The notes beneath the pieces are model-generated. The model saw only the letters and a list, made by a program, of their open reading frames with translations. It made no database searches and was not told the origin of the DNA. From Candidatus Latescibacterota bacterium (GTDB lineage: Bacteria; JAAXHH01): a stretch of DNA of 64,000 nucleotides. Position 1 is the first letter of the stretch; the number at the start of each line of letters is the position of its first letter. Location: NCBI GenBank assembly GCA_012270975.1, contig JAAXHH010000074.1, positions 1-64,000 of the forward strand, in the 5' to 3' direction. The position numbers were made by a program, and so were the translations under genes. This document shows positions 1 through 8,123 of this stretch, one piece after another.

Positions 1-1
1 C

Positions 2-256
2 GTCCACAAAAACGGGGTAACTTCACACCCGTTCTATGAACAACTAATGGAGTCGCTCGAACCCGATGTAGGTGATGAGTCAGACGCCGACCTGATTGAC
101 CGAATTCATAAGGCTGCTGACACACTGGAATTGCTGTTCGCGGCTTGGGCTCGGTATGAAATGGAAGAAGTGCGACATCAAAATCGACTGTTCGAGATGC
201 GGCAGGAGTGGGGAAAGATGGCGCGTTTCTTTCTAACTGAACAGGAAGACGAATAA
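2..256 (+). CDS. 3' end of an unidentified protein (5' truncated by window)
   Basis: The reading frame is open from the first bases of the window and ends at TAA 254-256, so this is the C-terminal 84 residues of a longer protein rather than a complete small gene starting at the internal ATG (position 47). The visible part is acidic and helical, with a charged stretch that could form a coiled coil. I recognise no domain. The next gene starts one base after the stop, so the two are almost certainly co-transcribed. The function must be read from the sequence to the left of the window. Confidence 0.6.
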   Translation, partial: VHKNGVTSHPFYEQLMESLEPDVGDESDADLIDRIHKAADTLELLFAAWARYEMEEVRHQNRLFEMRQEWGKMARFFLTEQEDE

Positions 257-257
257 C

Positions 258-1208
258 ATGACGGTCTTGTCTCCCGGCAATGCAGTTCTTGAGCTTATGC
301 GGAACGCGACTAGCCGGGTCGTCATCGTAGCACCTTACATAAAGTCAGCGACCATTCGTCGTCTGCTAGACGCAACTCCCGACACGGTTTCCGAATGGGA
401 TTGCATTACGCGTTGGCTACCGGAAGACATTGTTTCAGGCGTATGCGATCTCGAAATCTTTGACGATATCACCAAGATAGCAGGTGGCCGACTTTTGGTC
501 CATCCACACCTACATGCTAAATACTATTCGAATGGTCACGAAACTCTCGTGGGTTCCGCTAATCTTACCTCGCGCGGCCTCGGATGGTACACACCGTCAA
601 ATGTGGAGTTGCTTGTTGCGCTGCCCGTTGATTTTCCAGGGCTAGCAGACTGGGAGTCTGCGCTTCTGAGTTCTGCAGTCGAAGCCACCGAGCAACTGCG
701 CGAGCAGATTCGCATACAGGCAGCACAATTGAAACAAACTCGGCCAATGTACTGTCCACCAGAGGTTGAAGATGAACCCGGAGAGGAAGAAGCAGGTGTG
801 CTCTGGGTGCCCCAATGTCCGACCCCAGAGCGCCTCTGGGAGGTTTACCAAGGTCGCGGTGTCGAAACTATGGTGGAAAGTGCGTTTGAGGCGGCCCAAG
901 ATGACCTCTTGGCCCTATCACCACCGCGGGGGCTAACCGAGGATTTGTTCACAGCATATGTAGCAGGAATACTACGGCAGATGCCGCTGCTCATCGAAAT
1001 AGACCGTTTGGCTTCAACCGGTTTGACGGACACGAAAGCGCAAGAACTCCTTTTCGATTGTCTTAGAGGTGGCACTGAAGGCATAGACGTTTACGCCCAG
1101 ATCTGGCGCATCGTCAAACGTTGGGTGGTTCATTTCTTTCCGGAATCATACAGACTCGAAACCAGCCAAGAGGTTTTGGTTAAAGGAAGAGAAATCCCTC
1201 GACGATAA
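258..1208 (+). CDS. Phospholipase D-like domain protein
   Basis: A 316-residue protein. A single PLD-type catalytic motif is visible: H86-A-K88 followed about ten residues later by G-S-A-N (99-102), preceded by a hydrophobic strand (about 20-27) typical of the PLD fold. One HxK motif per chain implies a homodimeric active site, as in bacterial PLD nucleases (family knowledge). No signal peptide is seen, so it should be cytoplasmic. The C-terminal half (about 190-316) has no recognisable domain. The one-base gap to the preceding gene indicates a shared operon. PLD proteins of this size often sit beside helicases in DNA-defence or DNA-processing operons, but the partner is outside the window. 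Base composition is lower in GC than most neighbours. The PLD fold is confident; the role is unknown. Confidence 0.75.
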   Translation: MTVLSPGNAVLELMRNATSRVVIVAPYIKSATIRRLLDATPDTVSEWDCITRWLPEDIVSGVCDLEIFDDITKIAGGRLLVHPHLHAKYYSNGHETLVGSANLTSRGLGWYTPSNVELLVALPVDFPGLADWESALLSSAVEATEQLREQIRIQAAQLKQTRPMYCPPEVEDEPGEEEAGVLWVPQCPTPERLWEVYQGRGVETMVESAFEAAQDDLLALSPPRGLTEDLFTAYVAGILRQMPLLIEIDRLASTGLTDTKAQELLFDCLRGGTEGIDVYAQIWRIVKRWVVHFFPESYRLETSQEVLVKGREIPRR

Positions 1209-1234
1209 GTGTGCTTCCTTTCGACGTTTTTCAT

Positions 1235-1815
1235 CAAGCACAATCCTCTTCAGCCCTCCCGCCCTAATCGGCCGGTCCTCGTCCGTGATCCACTCGCTCC
1301 AAGAACCGGGGTAGAGCACGGCGTCGCCCAATCCCGCGTGGGCGATGGCGAGGAGGTTGTGGCAGGCCGAGACGCCCGGTCCGCAGTAGTTTATGGCACG
1401 GTCGGCCGGCACCCCGCCGAATAACCCCTCGAATCTTCGTCTCAGCTACTCCGGTGACCGAAAGCTCCCATCGTCCCCCAGGTTCGCATCGAAAGTCGCG
1501 CATATTGCGCCGGGAATGTGGCCGGCCACAGGATCGATGGGCTCCTGTTCACCGCGAAAACGTTCCGGCGTGCGGGTGTCCAGGACGGCCCAGTCCAGGC
1601 CGGCCGCCGTCCAACACGGCGACGGCGTCGTGTCCCAGCCAGCGGAGCATCCACCACACCCTTGCAGCCACCGAACCGCCCGCGCCGTCGTAAACTGCGA
1701 CCTGCCGTCGATCCCGAACCGCGAGAAGACCTCGGCGGCCGTTTCCACGGATGGCAGTGGATGCCGTCCCGTTTCACCGCGGTTAATAGGTCCGGAGAGG
1801 TCGTCGCCTGCCGGA
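1235..1815 (-). pseudogene. Decayed copy of rhodanese-type sulfurtransferase
   Basis: The minus strand reads as a close copy of the intact sulfurtransferase at 2619-3485 but is broken in at least four ways. The first ~54 codons are missing. A small deletion of about 7 bases near 1690 shifts the frame. A deletion of roughly 130 bases near 1600 removes the region between the two rhodanese domains and restores the frame. A TAG at about 1446-1448 replaces a Glu codon. After that stop the frame continues with the catalytic-loop copy (Y-C-G-P-G-V-S-A, Ser changed to Pro) and matches the end of the intact protein to about 1240. No unbroken product longer than ~128 residues is possible. It is a local duplicate that has decayed. 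Confidence 0.8.
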
Positions 1816-2159
1816 TAAGGTCCCGACGACACCTGAAAATCTGGCGAACGTTATAACTAACTCACCGCCAACTAAGGAGTGGAAAAAAAAGAAACGGAAG
1901 GAGAGGAAATTTGCTAAATAGACGACCGAGATGCAGGACAATGGACAACGGATAAACTGGGCGGGCAACTGGATGAGTTGCACCGGCTATCTAAGGAAGC
2001 CGTGCAAGAAACTAATAACAGTTAGGCTCAAGCAAAATTCTACGGTGTAAGGCTGACCAATATCAGCGTAAAGCCGAAGAGATCATCCGGCCGCGATGTC
2101 CTGGTCTCTAACTACAGTTGCCTCAAAGGTAGACTCTTCGGGTCTAACATCCGATATAC
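1816..2159. other. Intergenic region with possible coding remnants
   Basis: This 344-base stretch lies between the broken sulfurtransferase copy and the coiled-coil gene and is clearly lower in GC than the flanks. A plus-strand frame ending at TAG near 1919 encodes a very lysine-rich tail, and a different frame directly after it encodes about 30 residues of amphipathic helix ending near 2024. They could be frameshifted remains of one gene, but I cannot identify it. No convincing promoter, terminator or RNA was seen. Confidence 0.3.
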
Positions 2160-2480
2160 CTAGCGGCCAGACCACACCGATTCCAGCTCAGCTATCCAAC
2201 TTTGAGCTTCTTTCAGTTGTGCTTCCAGTTTTCTGTTTTCGGATCGGAGAAAGCTGTTTTGAAATGACAGCGTTGCGTTTTCAGCCTTCAAGTCCGCCGT
2301 TTCTTTATCAACTTCTTTGGGGAGTCCAAATAGCCTTTCATACAATTCGACCGCATCGGTATCAAGCTGTGGTTTTTCCGATTGACCAATCAACTGTAGG
2401 AGTAGGCTCGTTTTGGGGAATGGATCAGTATCTTTAGGCTTAGCAGGTGTGCCATATCCAGGTAAATTTAGAGCTGACAT
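2160..2480 (-). CDS. Small coiled-coil protein, function unknown
   Basis: A 106-residue soluble protein with a strong Shine-Dalgarno sequence (GGAGGA, 7 bases before the ATG), which supports it as a real gene. The N-terminal half is proline and charge rich. The C-terminal half (about residues 60-103) has a regular heptad pattern of Leu/Ala with Glu/Lys/Arg, predicting a coiled coil and so probable oligomerisation. No membrane segment, signal peptide or known domain is visible. It is flanked by the intact and the decayed sulfurtransferase copies, so it sits between the two halves of a local duplication. I do not recognise the family. Confidence 0.6.
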   Translation of the reverse strand: MSALNLPGYGTPAKPKDTDPFPKTSLLLQLIGQSEKPQLDTDAVELYERLFGLPKEVDKETADLKAENATLSFQNSFLRSENRKLEAQLKEAQSWIAELESVWSGR

Positions 2481-2618
2481 GTTTTGTCCTCCAAAAACTG
2501 GTTAGTATCCATATGAGCTTTTCAATCCCTAATATAACCACCTCGGAGGATCCCGTCAATCGGCAGCTTCAAATGATTATTAAGGGATGTAATTCCCAGC
2601 CATTTAGCCCGCAACGTG

Positions 2619-3485
2619 TCATTCCAATCCTTCTAACCCTTCCCCCATCCCGATCGGCCGCTCTTCGTCCGTAATCCACTCGCTCCAGGAACCGGGGTAG
2701 AGCACGGCGTCGCCCAGTCCCGCGTGGGCGATGGCGAGGAGGTTGTGGCAGGCGGAGACCCCTGATCCACAGTAGTTTATGGCGCGCTCCACGGGGACAC
2801 CGCCGAGCAGGCCCTCGAATCTCCTTCTCAGTTCCTCAGGCGCCCGAAAGCAACCGTCTTCCTCCTGGTTCGCATCGAACGTAGCGCACCGTGCGCCGGG
2901 TATATGCCCGGCAATGGGGTCAATGGGTTCCATTTCGCCACGGAAACGCTCCGGCGTGCGGGCATCCAGGACGGCCCAGTCCGCGTCCTTCCGGTATCTG
3001 TCCACGCCGTCCACGTCGGTGACCAGGTGACCGCGGACGCTGGGCACGAAGGTGCGCGGCACCACTTGAGGTACGTCCCGCGTGACCGGTAGTCCCGCAC
3101 CGATCCAGGCCGGCCAGCCGCCGTCCACCACGGCGACGGCGTCGTGTCCCAGCCAGCGGAGCATCCACCACACCCTGGCAGCCACCGAACCGCCCGCGCC
3201 GTCATAGACCACGACCTGCACGCTTTCGTCGATCCCTAACCGTGAGAAAACCTCGGCGGCCCGGTCCACCGATGGCAGCGGATGCCTTCCGGTTGCTCCG
3301 CGAACAATGGGACCAGACAGATCATCGTCCAGGTGGGCGTACACGGCGTCCGGCACATGGCCTTCGCCATACTCCCTTTCGCCCTGGCTCGCGTCGGCCA
3401 GGGAAAACCGGGCGTCGATCACCCGCCAGTCCGGATGGGACAGGTGACGTTTCAGTGTGTGTACATCGATCAGGGTGGTATGCAT
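2619..3485 (-). CDS. sseA: Thiosulfate/3-mercaptopyruvate sulfurtransferase (tandem rhodanese)
   Basis: A two-domain rhodanese protein of 288 residues that transfers sulfane sulfur from thiosulfate or 3-mercaptopyruvate to a thiol acceptor or cyanide. The inactive N-terminal rhodanese domain covers about residues 5-130 and the catalytic one about 150-280. The catalytic Cys239 lies in a CGSGVSA loop, the form usual for SseA-type 3-mercaptopyruvate sulfurtransferases. The C-terminal block with PGSWSEW is also conserved in the family. ATG 3485 is chosen because GGAGG lies 5 bases upstream; a GTG two codons earlier abuts the ribosome site. No signal peptide, so cytoplasmic. A decayed paralogue lies about 800 bases away on the same strand. 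Thiosulfate versus mercaptopyruvate preference cannot be settled from sequence alone. Confidence 0.88.
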   Translation of the reverse strand: MHTTLIDVHTLKRHLSHPDWRVIDARFSLADASQGEREYGEGHVPDAVYAHLDDDLSGPIVRGATGRHPLPSVDRAAEVFSRLGIDESVQVVVYDGAGGSVAARVWWMLRWLGHDAVAVVDGGWPAWIGAGLPVTRDVPQVVPRTFVPSVRGHLVTDVDGVDRYRKDADWAVLDARTPERFRGEMEPIDPIAGHIPGARCATFDANQEEDGCFRAPEELRRRFEGLLGGVPVERAINYCGSGVSACHNLLAIAHAGLGDAVLYPGSWSEWITDEERPIGMGEGLEGLE

Positions 3486-3570
3486 TCCCACCTCCGTCTG
3501 GCGAGTTTCACCAGCCTTGTCATACCAAGGTTCACCGGTCAGCCTGTTTTTTCTCGAATCACCGGTTCAA

Positions 3571-5598
3571 TCAACTGTTTCCCTCGTTCTCATAGACGAT
3601 CCGGATCGCCCGGATGTTGGCAATCTTGAAGGCGTGCACGTCACCCTCGGGTATGCGATGCGCCTCGACGAAGGGCGTGCCCCGGGTCCGTTCGATCCGC
3701 AGAGGCTTGATCCGGTGCAGGAAGCTGCGGCTGCGATTGCCCAGGTAGTATTCGATGACGGCCCGGTGGTTGTTTTTCACCGCCATTTCCAGGAGTTCTT
3801 CGGTCTGACCGGGAGACAGGTACTGCAGGTTCGCAGCCTGCTCGAAGTGCGGCGCATTTCGGTCGACACCGCCAGATCCCTTATGCAACTGGTAACCGGG
3901 CAGACAGTCCCCGAAACCGAGCACGGGTTTCCGATCGGAAGAAGCAGACGCGCGCTGCGGCTCCTCCTCTGTGGAGGGACCAATAAGCTCGCGGGTTTCT
4001 GCCGGTCCATTGTCCCCTTCGCCGGATCTTGGACTTTCTCCCGCGCGGCGCATGGGTGTCGATTCCGACGATCCAACGACCTCGGACTTCGGCATGTAGC
4101 CCTGTTTCTGCAGCAGGTCGATCAGTTCCCGGTATTTTTTACGCTCCACGATCAGCGCGTCGGGCGCCACCTCGCCCTTGATGTAAGGCGCGAGTTCCCC
4201 GTGGGCCTTGATGTGGCTGGCGATCTCGGCGCTGGCGGTCCGCAGGAGGAAGGCGTCCATGAAATACACCTGCCCGTACGCATCGCCCCAGGATTGAATC
4301 GAGTAAGCGACATTCTGCGGCAGGTCCTTTTCGGAATGGTCCGCCAGGAAATCGATGACCTCCTCGCCGGACATGTCCGAATTGGCGGCCCGGTAGATGG
4401 TATCGCGGGTAACCCGGTAGGTCAGCGTGAGATCGACCTTTTCGAGGTCGGCGAACCGCTCGAGTCGTTCCCGGATCATCAGGTCCAGGTCCCGGGGCGC
4501 GATGATTTCGAACGTGGGCTGGACGACAAACCGGCTGCTCCAGGCCTGCTCGTCGGACCAGTCCTGCCCGCCGAATACGTGCCTGCCCGCCGGGGTGATG
4601 ACCAGGCCGGCGCCGGAACCGTTCTTTCCGCCGTACTGGCGCAGGAGACCGATCCATTCGAGCTCGCGCAGCGCGGCGAGGATTTCATCTCTTTCCTGAT
4701 CGCTGAATGCGTCCGTACGCACGTGGGGAGAGGAACAATTCAGCACGCAACGCATGATCTGGTCCAGGTCCACCTGGGCGAATCCCACGCACAGCTGAAG
4801 TATGCCGGGGAGCGCGGCAACCGCGGGGGAACGCGCCCGTTCCCGCTCGTGCCAGAAGGACAGCAGGTCTTCGATCTTTTCGGAAGTGGGCAGCCCCAGC
4901 CACGATTCGAATTCGGCCGTAGCCCGGAGGCGCCCGTCCTCTACACGCGTCAGTCCGCCCCAGCGCGCGTATTCCATGACGAAGCGCATCTGTTCCGTGA
5001 TGTCCTCCGCCGAATCCGGCATGCCGTTCGTGGCGGCTTCCTGCCGCTCCACCAGGGCATCCAGCGCTCTTTTATAGGGAACGCCGCGGTCGGTGAGGCG
5101 CGCGGGACTGTGACGCAGGCCATTCACGAGGGCGAAGACGTTTCGGACGGCGATGAGATCCCGGCTTTCGTCTTCTTCCGATTTCGCCGCTTCCGTCGAG
5201 AAGAAGCCCGCCAGCCGGTCCGTGTAGTAGCGGATCAGCATATCGCGGAGGTCTTCCGGCACGACGAAGTCGACGGTTCGATACGCCCGTCGCCGGCCGA
5301 TCACGAGCCCGCGGGCCAGCAGTTCGTGAAGCTGCTCGATCAACCCGGCGTTGGCGGGCTTTCTCGTATCGTAAACCCGTCCCGATTTGCCGGCCGAAAG
5401 CACGGCCAGCAGGACCTCCTTGGCTTCCTCGGTCAGATCGTCCAGACATTGGTCGATGTATCCGGGCTGGAAAACCTGGTCCGTGATTTCCCGGATCAGG
5501 CGGGCGCGGGAGATCATGCCGGGCTGCACGCCGAGGGTGACGGCGATGGACTTCAGATCGTCCATGGGCAGGGCGGCGAGATATTCCTGGAGGATCAA
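3571..5598 (-). CDS. Helicase-associated (XPB N-terminal-like) protein with WYL-like C-terminus
   Basis: A 675-residue protein without helicase motor motifs. The central part (about 340-500), including a block around VVQPTFEI, matches the helicase conserved C-terminal/XPB N-terminal-like domain (Helicase_C_3) found in proteins of unknown function in several phyla. The N-terminal ~330 residues look like winged-helix segments, a linker at about 500-590 is low-complexity, and the last ~75 residues resemble a WYL-type sensory/nucleic-acid domain. A DNA-binding or regulatory role is inferred. It starts at TTG 5598, only 4 bases after the guaA stop, so it is translated from the guaA transcript; Met12 is an alternative start. 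Linkage to GMP synthesis may be simply operonic. Domain calls are moderately sure; function is not. Confidence 0.65.
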   Translation of the reverse strand: MILQEYLAALPMDDLKSIAVTLGVQPGMISRARLIREITDQVFQPGYIDQCLDDLTEEAKEVLLAVLSAGKSGRVYDTRKPANAGLIEQLHELLARGLVIGRRRAYRTVDFVVPEDLRDMLIRYYTDRLAGFFSTEAAKSEEDESRDLIAVRNVFALVNGLRHSPARLTDRGVPYKRALDALVERQEAATNGMPDSAEDITEQMRFVMEYARWGGLTRVEDGRLRATAEFESWLGLPTSEKIEDLLSFWHERERARSPAVAALPGILQLCVGFAQVDLDQIMRCVLNCSSPHVRTDAFSDQERDEILAALRELEWIGLLRQYGGKNGSGAGLVITPAGRHVFGGQDWSDEQAWSSRFVVQPTFEIIAPRDLDLMIRERLERFADLEKVDLTLTYRVTRDTIYRAANSDMSGEEVIDFLADHSEKDLPQNVAYSIQSWGDAYGQVYFMDAFLLRTASAEIASHIKAHGELAPYIKGEVAPDALIVERKKYRELIDLLQKQGYMPKSEVVGSSESTPMRRAGESPRSGEGDNGPAETRELIGPSTEEEPQRASASSDRKPVLGFGDCLPGYQLHKGSGGVDRNAPHFEQAANLQYLSPGQTEELLEMAVKNNHRAVIEYYLGNRSRSFLHRIKPLRIERTRGTPFVEAHRIPEGDVHAFKIANIRAIRIVYENEGNS

Positions 5599-5602
5599 GG
5601 GT

Positions 5603-7144
5603 TCATTCCCATTCGATGGTGCCGGGTGGCTTGGAACTGAGGTCGTAGACCACGCGGTTTACGCCCCTCACTTCGTTGATGATGCGGTTCGACACGTGCG
5701 CCAGGAAATCGGCGGGCAGGCGCGCCCAGTCGGCCGTCATGAAGTCCAGCGTGGTCACCGCCCGGAGGGCGATGACGCGCTCGTAGGTGCGGGCATCGCC
5801 CATCACGCCAACGGTCTTGACCGGCAGCAGCACGGCCAGCGCCTGGGAGACCTCGTCGTACAGGCCGGCCCGGCGCAGTTCGTCGATGAAGATCCTGTCC
5901 GCGTCCTGCAGCATGGCCACCCGTTCCCGGGTCACTTCCCCCAAAACGCGGATGCCCAGGCCGGGTCCGGGGAAAGGATGGCGGTTGATGATCTCGTCGG
6001 GCAGGCCGAGTTCCCGGCCCACGGTGCGCACCTCGTCCTTGAACAGGTTCCGGACCGGTTCCAGCAGCTCCAGTTCCAGGTCGTCCGGCAGCCCGCCCAC
6101 GTTGTGATGGGTCTTTATGACGCTGGCCGGGCCTTTCACGGAGGCGCTTTCGATCACGTCGGGGTAGAGGGTGCCCTGGGCCAGGATGTGGATGCCGCGC
6201 AGCGAGGTCAGTTCGCTTTCCAGCACGCGGATAAACTCGTCCCCGATGATCTTGCGCTTCCGTTCCGGTTCCTCCACGCCCTTCAGCCGGTCCAGGAACC
6301 GGTCCGAGGCGTCGACGAAACGAAACCGGGCGTTGATGGTCCGGCGGTAGGTTTCCTCGACCTGACGGGCCTCGTCCTTCCGGAGCATGCCCGTGTCCAC
6401 GAAGATGCAGGTGAGGCGGTCCCCGATGGCCCGGCCGATCAGCGCCGCCACGACGGAGGAATCCACGCCGCCGCTGGCGAAACAGGCCACGCGGCGCTCG
6501 CCCACGGTCTCCCGTATGGAGGTCAGGGCCTCGTCGATGAAGGTCCGCGGCGTCCAGGATCCTTCGCAACCGCAAATGGCGAATACGAAGTTCTCCAGGA
6601 TCTCGCGGCCCTGGACCGTGTGCACCACTTCCGGGTGAAACTGTACGCCGTAGATCCGGCGTTCCGGCTGGGCGACGGCGGCGATATGGCCGTTGTCGGA
6701 GCGGGCGATGACGTCGAACTCCGGCGGAGGCGCCTTGAGCTCGTCGCCGTGACTCATCCAGACCGTCATGCGCTCCGGCAGGTCGCGGAACAGGGGCGTG
6801 TCGCCCGTCGTCCGGATCCCCGCGTTGCCGTACTCCCGGGTTCCGGCGTGCGCGACCTCGCCTTCATGGTAATGCCCCATCAACTGCAGCCCGTAGCAGA
6901 TTCCGAGGATCGGCCTGCCCGTTTCAAATATGCCAGGATCTGGATGCGGCGCGTCTTCCCCGTACACGCTGGCCGGACCGCCCGACAGGACGATGCCGGT
7001 GACGTTGCGCGCCGTGAGTTCCGACGCCGGCGTATCGTAGGGCAGCACCTCGCAATAGACGTGGCTTTCCCGTATGCGCCGCGCGATGAGCTGCGTGTAC
7101 TGCGCGCCGAAATCGAGGATGGCAATCCAGTTCGAGTCAGCCAT
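5603..7144 (-). CDS. guaA: GMP synthase (glutamine-hydrolysing)
   Basis: Converts XMP to GMP using glutamine and ATP, the last step of guanine nucleotide synthesis; cytoplasmic. The 513 residues match the normal single-chain length. The class I glutamine amidotransferase domain spans about 1-195 with Cys83 in GICYGLQ and the His170/Glu172 pair in FHPE. The ATP-pyrophosphatase domain begins with the PP-loop SGGVDSS (224-230). The C-terminal dimerisation domain contains the conserved KTHHNVGG and ends IEWE as is typical. No Shine-Dalgarno sequence is evident before ATG 7144. A sigma70-like promoter is proposed at 7204-7232. The gene reads directly into the helicase-associated gene, with 4 bases between them. 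Confidence 0.97.
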   Translation of the reverse strand: MADSNWIAILDFGAQYTQLIARRIRESHVYCEVLPYDTPASELTARNVTGIVLSGGPASVYGEDAPHPDPGIFETGRPILGICYGLQLMGHYHEGEVAHAGTREYGNAGIRTTGDTPLFRDLPERMTVWMSHGDELKAPPPEFDVIARSDNGHIAAVAQPERRIYGVQFHPEVVHTVQGREILENFVFAICGCEGSWTPRTFIDEALTSIRETVGERRVACFASGGVDSSVVAALIGRAIGDRLTCIFVDTGMLRKDEARQVEETYRRTINARFRFVDASDRFLDRLKGVEEPERKRKIIGDEFIRVLESELTSLRGIHILAQGTLYPDVIESASVKGPASVIKTHHNVGGLPDDLELELLEPVRNLFKDEVRTVGRELGLPDEIINRHPFPGPGLGIRVLGEVTRERVAMLQDADRIFIDELRRAGLYDEVSQALAVLLPVKTVGVMGDARTYERVIALRAVTTLDFMTADWARLPADFLAHVSNRIINEVRGVNRVVYDLSSKPPGTIEWE

Positions 7145-7203
7145 TTAAGGGGTTTTCAGGGGTAAGATCCGCCGGGTGTCGGGAATAAATGAACAGGTTG
7201 GAT

Positions 7204-7232
7204 AATATAGCCCATTCATTTTGTGGCGTCCA
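7204..7232 (-). promoter_or_regulatory. Candidate sigma70 promoter for guaA
   Basis: On the minus strand, TGGACG (7232-7227) and TATATT (7209-7204) are separated by 17 bases, giving 4/6 and 5/6 matches to the consensus -35 and -10 hexamers. Transcription would start near 7197, leaving a leader of about 50 bases before the guaA ATG. It is the only well-spaced pair I found upstream of guaA. Confidence 0.4.
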
Positions 7233-7349
7233 GCGTAGAAAGCATCCGGTGATATCAGTTTGAGTTTGTGAGAAATCGAACATGCGATTCCCGATGTTGC
7301 GTCTGCCCGAGACCCCAATTTTTAATCGCGTATATAAAGCATACGCCCC

Positions 7350-7378
7350 TTGACTTCGATGCAGAGAGATATTACACT
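7350..7378 (+). promoter_or_regulatory. Candidate sigma70 promoter for the isochorismatase-like gene
   Basis: TTGACT (7350-7355) and TACACT (7373-7378) are separated by exactly 17 bases, giving 5/6 and 4/6 consensus matches in an AT-rich stretch. The start point would fall near 7385, about 100 bases before the ATG at 7486. Confidence 0.45.
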
Positions 7379-7485
7379 AAACAAATGTTTTGTATGTTGG
7401 TCGAAAAGGCGTTTGTGAGGATTCGAGGTGTTTCCCGGTTCAATTCGACCCGGCTTAACAACTCAACTTTCAAAGGGAGATACCG

Positions 7486-8004
7486 ATGAAGCCAGCCTTA
7501 CTGGTTATCGATACCCAGGTAAATATGTTCGAAGATGGAACGGCTGTTTACAACGCACCTGCTCTCTTAGAAACTATCGATCGTGTTATTTCTCAAGCGC
7601 GGGTAATGCGTATTCCGATTATCTACGTGCAACACAACGGTCCACCGGGGGCCCCGGATGAACCGGATTCTCCAGGTTGGTTTATACATGAACAGATTTT
7701 CCCCCGGGAGGGAGATATTGTTATTCAGAAACATACACCAGATGCGTTTGATGCCACTTCATTGGAATCGATTCTTAAAGATAATGAGATAAACAAGCTG
7801 GTGATCATGGGTGTTCAAACGGAAAATTGCATTAGTTCAACATGCCATCACGCCCGTATCGCAGGTTTTTCAATAACGTTAATCCAGGATGGGCACAGTA
7901 CCTTTGATTCCGACTTACTAAATGCGGAACAGATTATCTCTCACTATAACGATATGCTGAGTGACTTCGCGGACGTGATTCCAGCAGACCAGGTTCAGTT
8001 TTGA
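7486..8004 (+). CDS. Isochorismatase-family cysteine hydrolase
   Basis: A 172-residue cytoplasmic hydrolase of the isochorismatase/nicotinamidase superfamily. The catalytic triad is visible: Asp9 in the first strand (VIDTQ), Lys82, and nucleophile Cys115 in QTENC. Members cleave isochorismate, nicotinamide, N-carbamoyl or other amide substrates. The short length and lack of the nicotinamidase DxHxxxxH metal site argue against PncA. The substrate cannot be named. GGGAG precedes the ATG at good spacing and a candidate promoter lies about 110 bases upstream. The gene is noticeably lower in GC than dnaN and guaA on either side and looks like a single-gene acquisition. Confidence 0.85.
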   Translation: MKPALLVIDTQVNMFEDGTAVYNAPALLETIDRVISQARVMRIPIIYVQHNGPPGAPDEPDSPGWFIHEQIFPREGDIVIQKHTPDAFDATSLESILKDNEINKLVIMGVQTENCISSTCHHARIAGFSITLIQDGHSTFDSDLLNAEQIISHYNDMLSDFADVIPADQVQF

Positions 8005-8123
8005 GGTTGTATCGATGTGGGCACTTTGCCGACCTCACGTTGACGCTCACTGTGACTGACGCCGAATCCATTTAACATTAAACCGGCCATGATTACCGGT
8101 CTATCCCGCCAAAGGAGTAATCC

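Larger units (their letters stand above)
7145..7485. other. Divergent intergenic region guaA / cysteine hydrolase
   Basis: This 341-base region separates two divergently transcribed genes and is AT-rich. It holds a candidate minus-strand promoter for guaA (7204-7232) and a better plus-strand promoter for the hydrolase gene (7350-7378). The hydrolase ribosome site, GGGAG, lies just before its ATG. Between the two promoters (about 7233-7349) I see no gene, repeat or RNA structure. Confidence 0.5.

Noticed and set aside
3457-5640. Plus-strand frame of 727 codons opposite the helicase-associated gene
   Set aside because: It is the antisense of a gene with recognisable domains, has no ribosome site or homology, and arises from GC-rich codon bias.
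5387-7165. Plus-strand frame of 592 codons opposite guaA
   Set aside because: guaA on the minus strand is certain from all its motifs; this frame is an antisense shadow.
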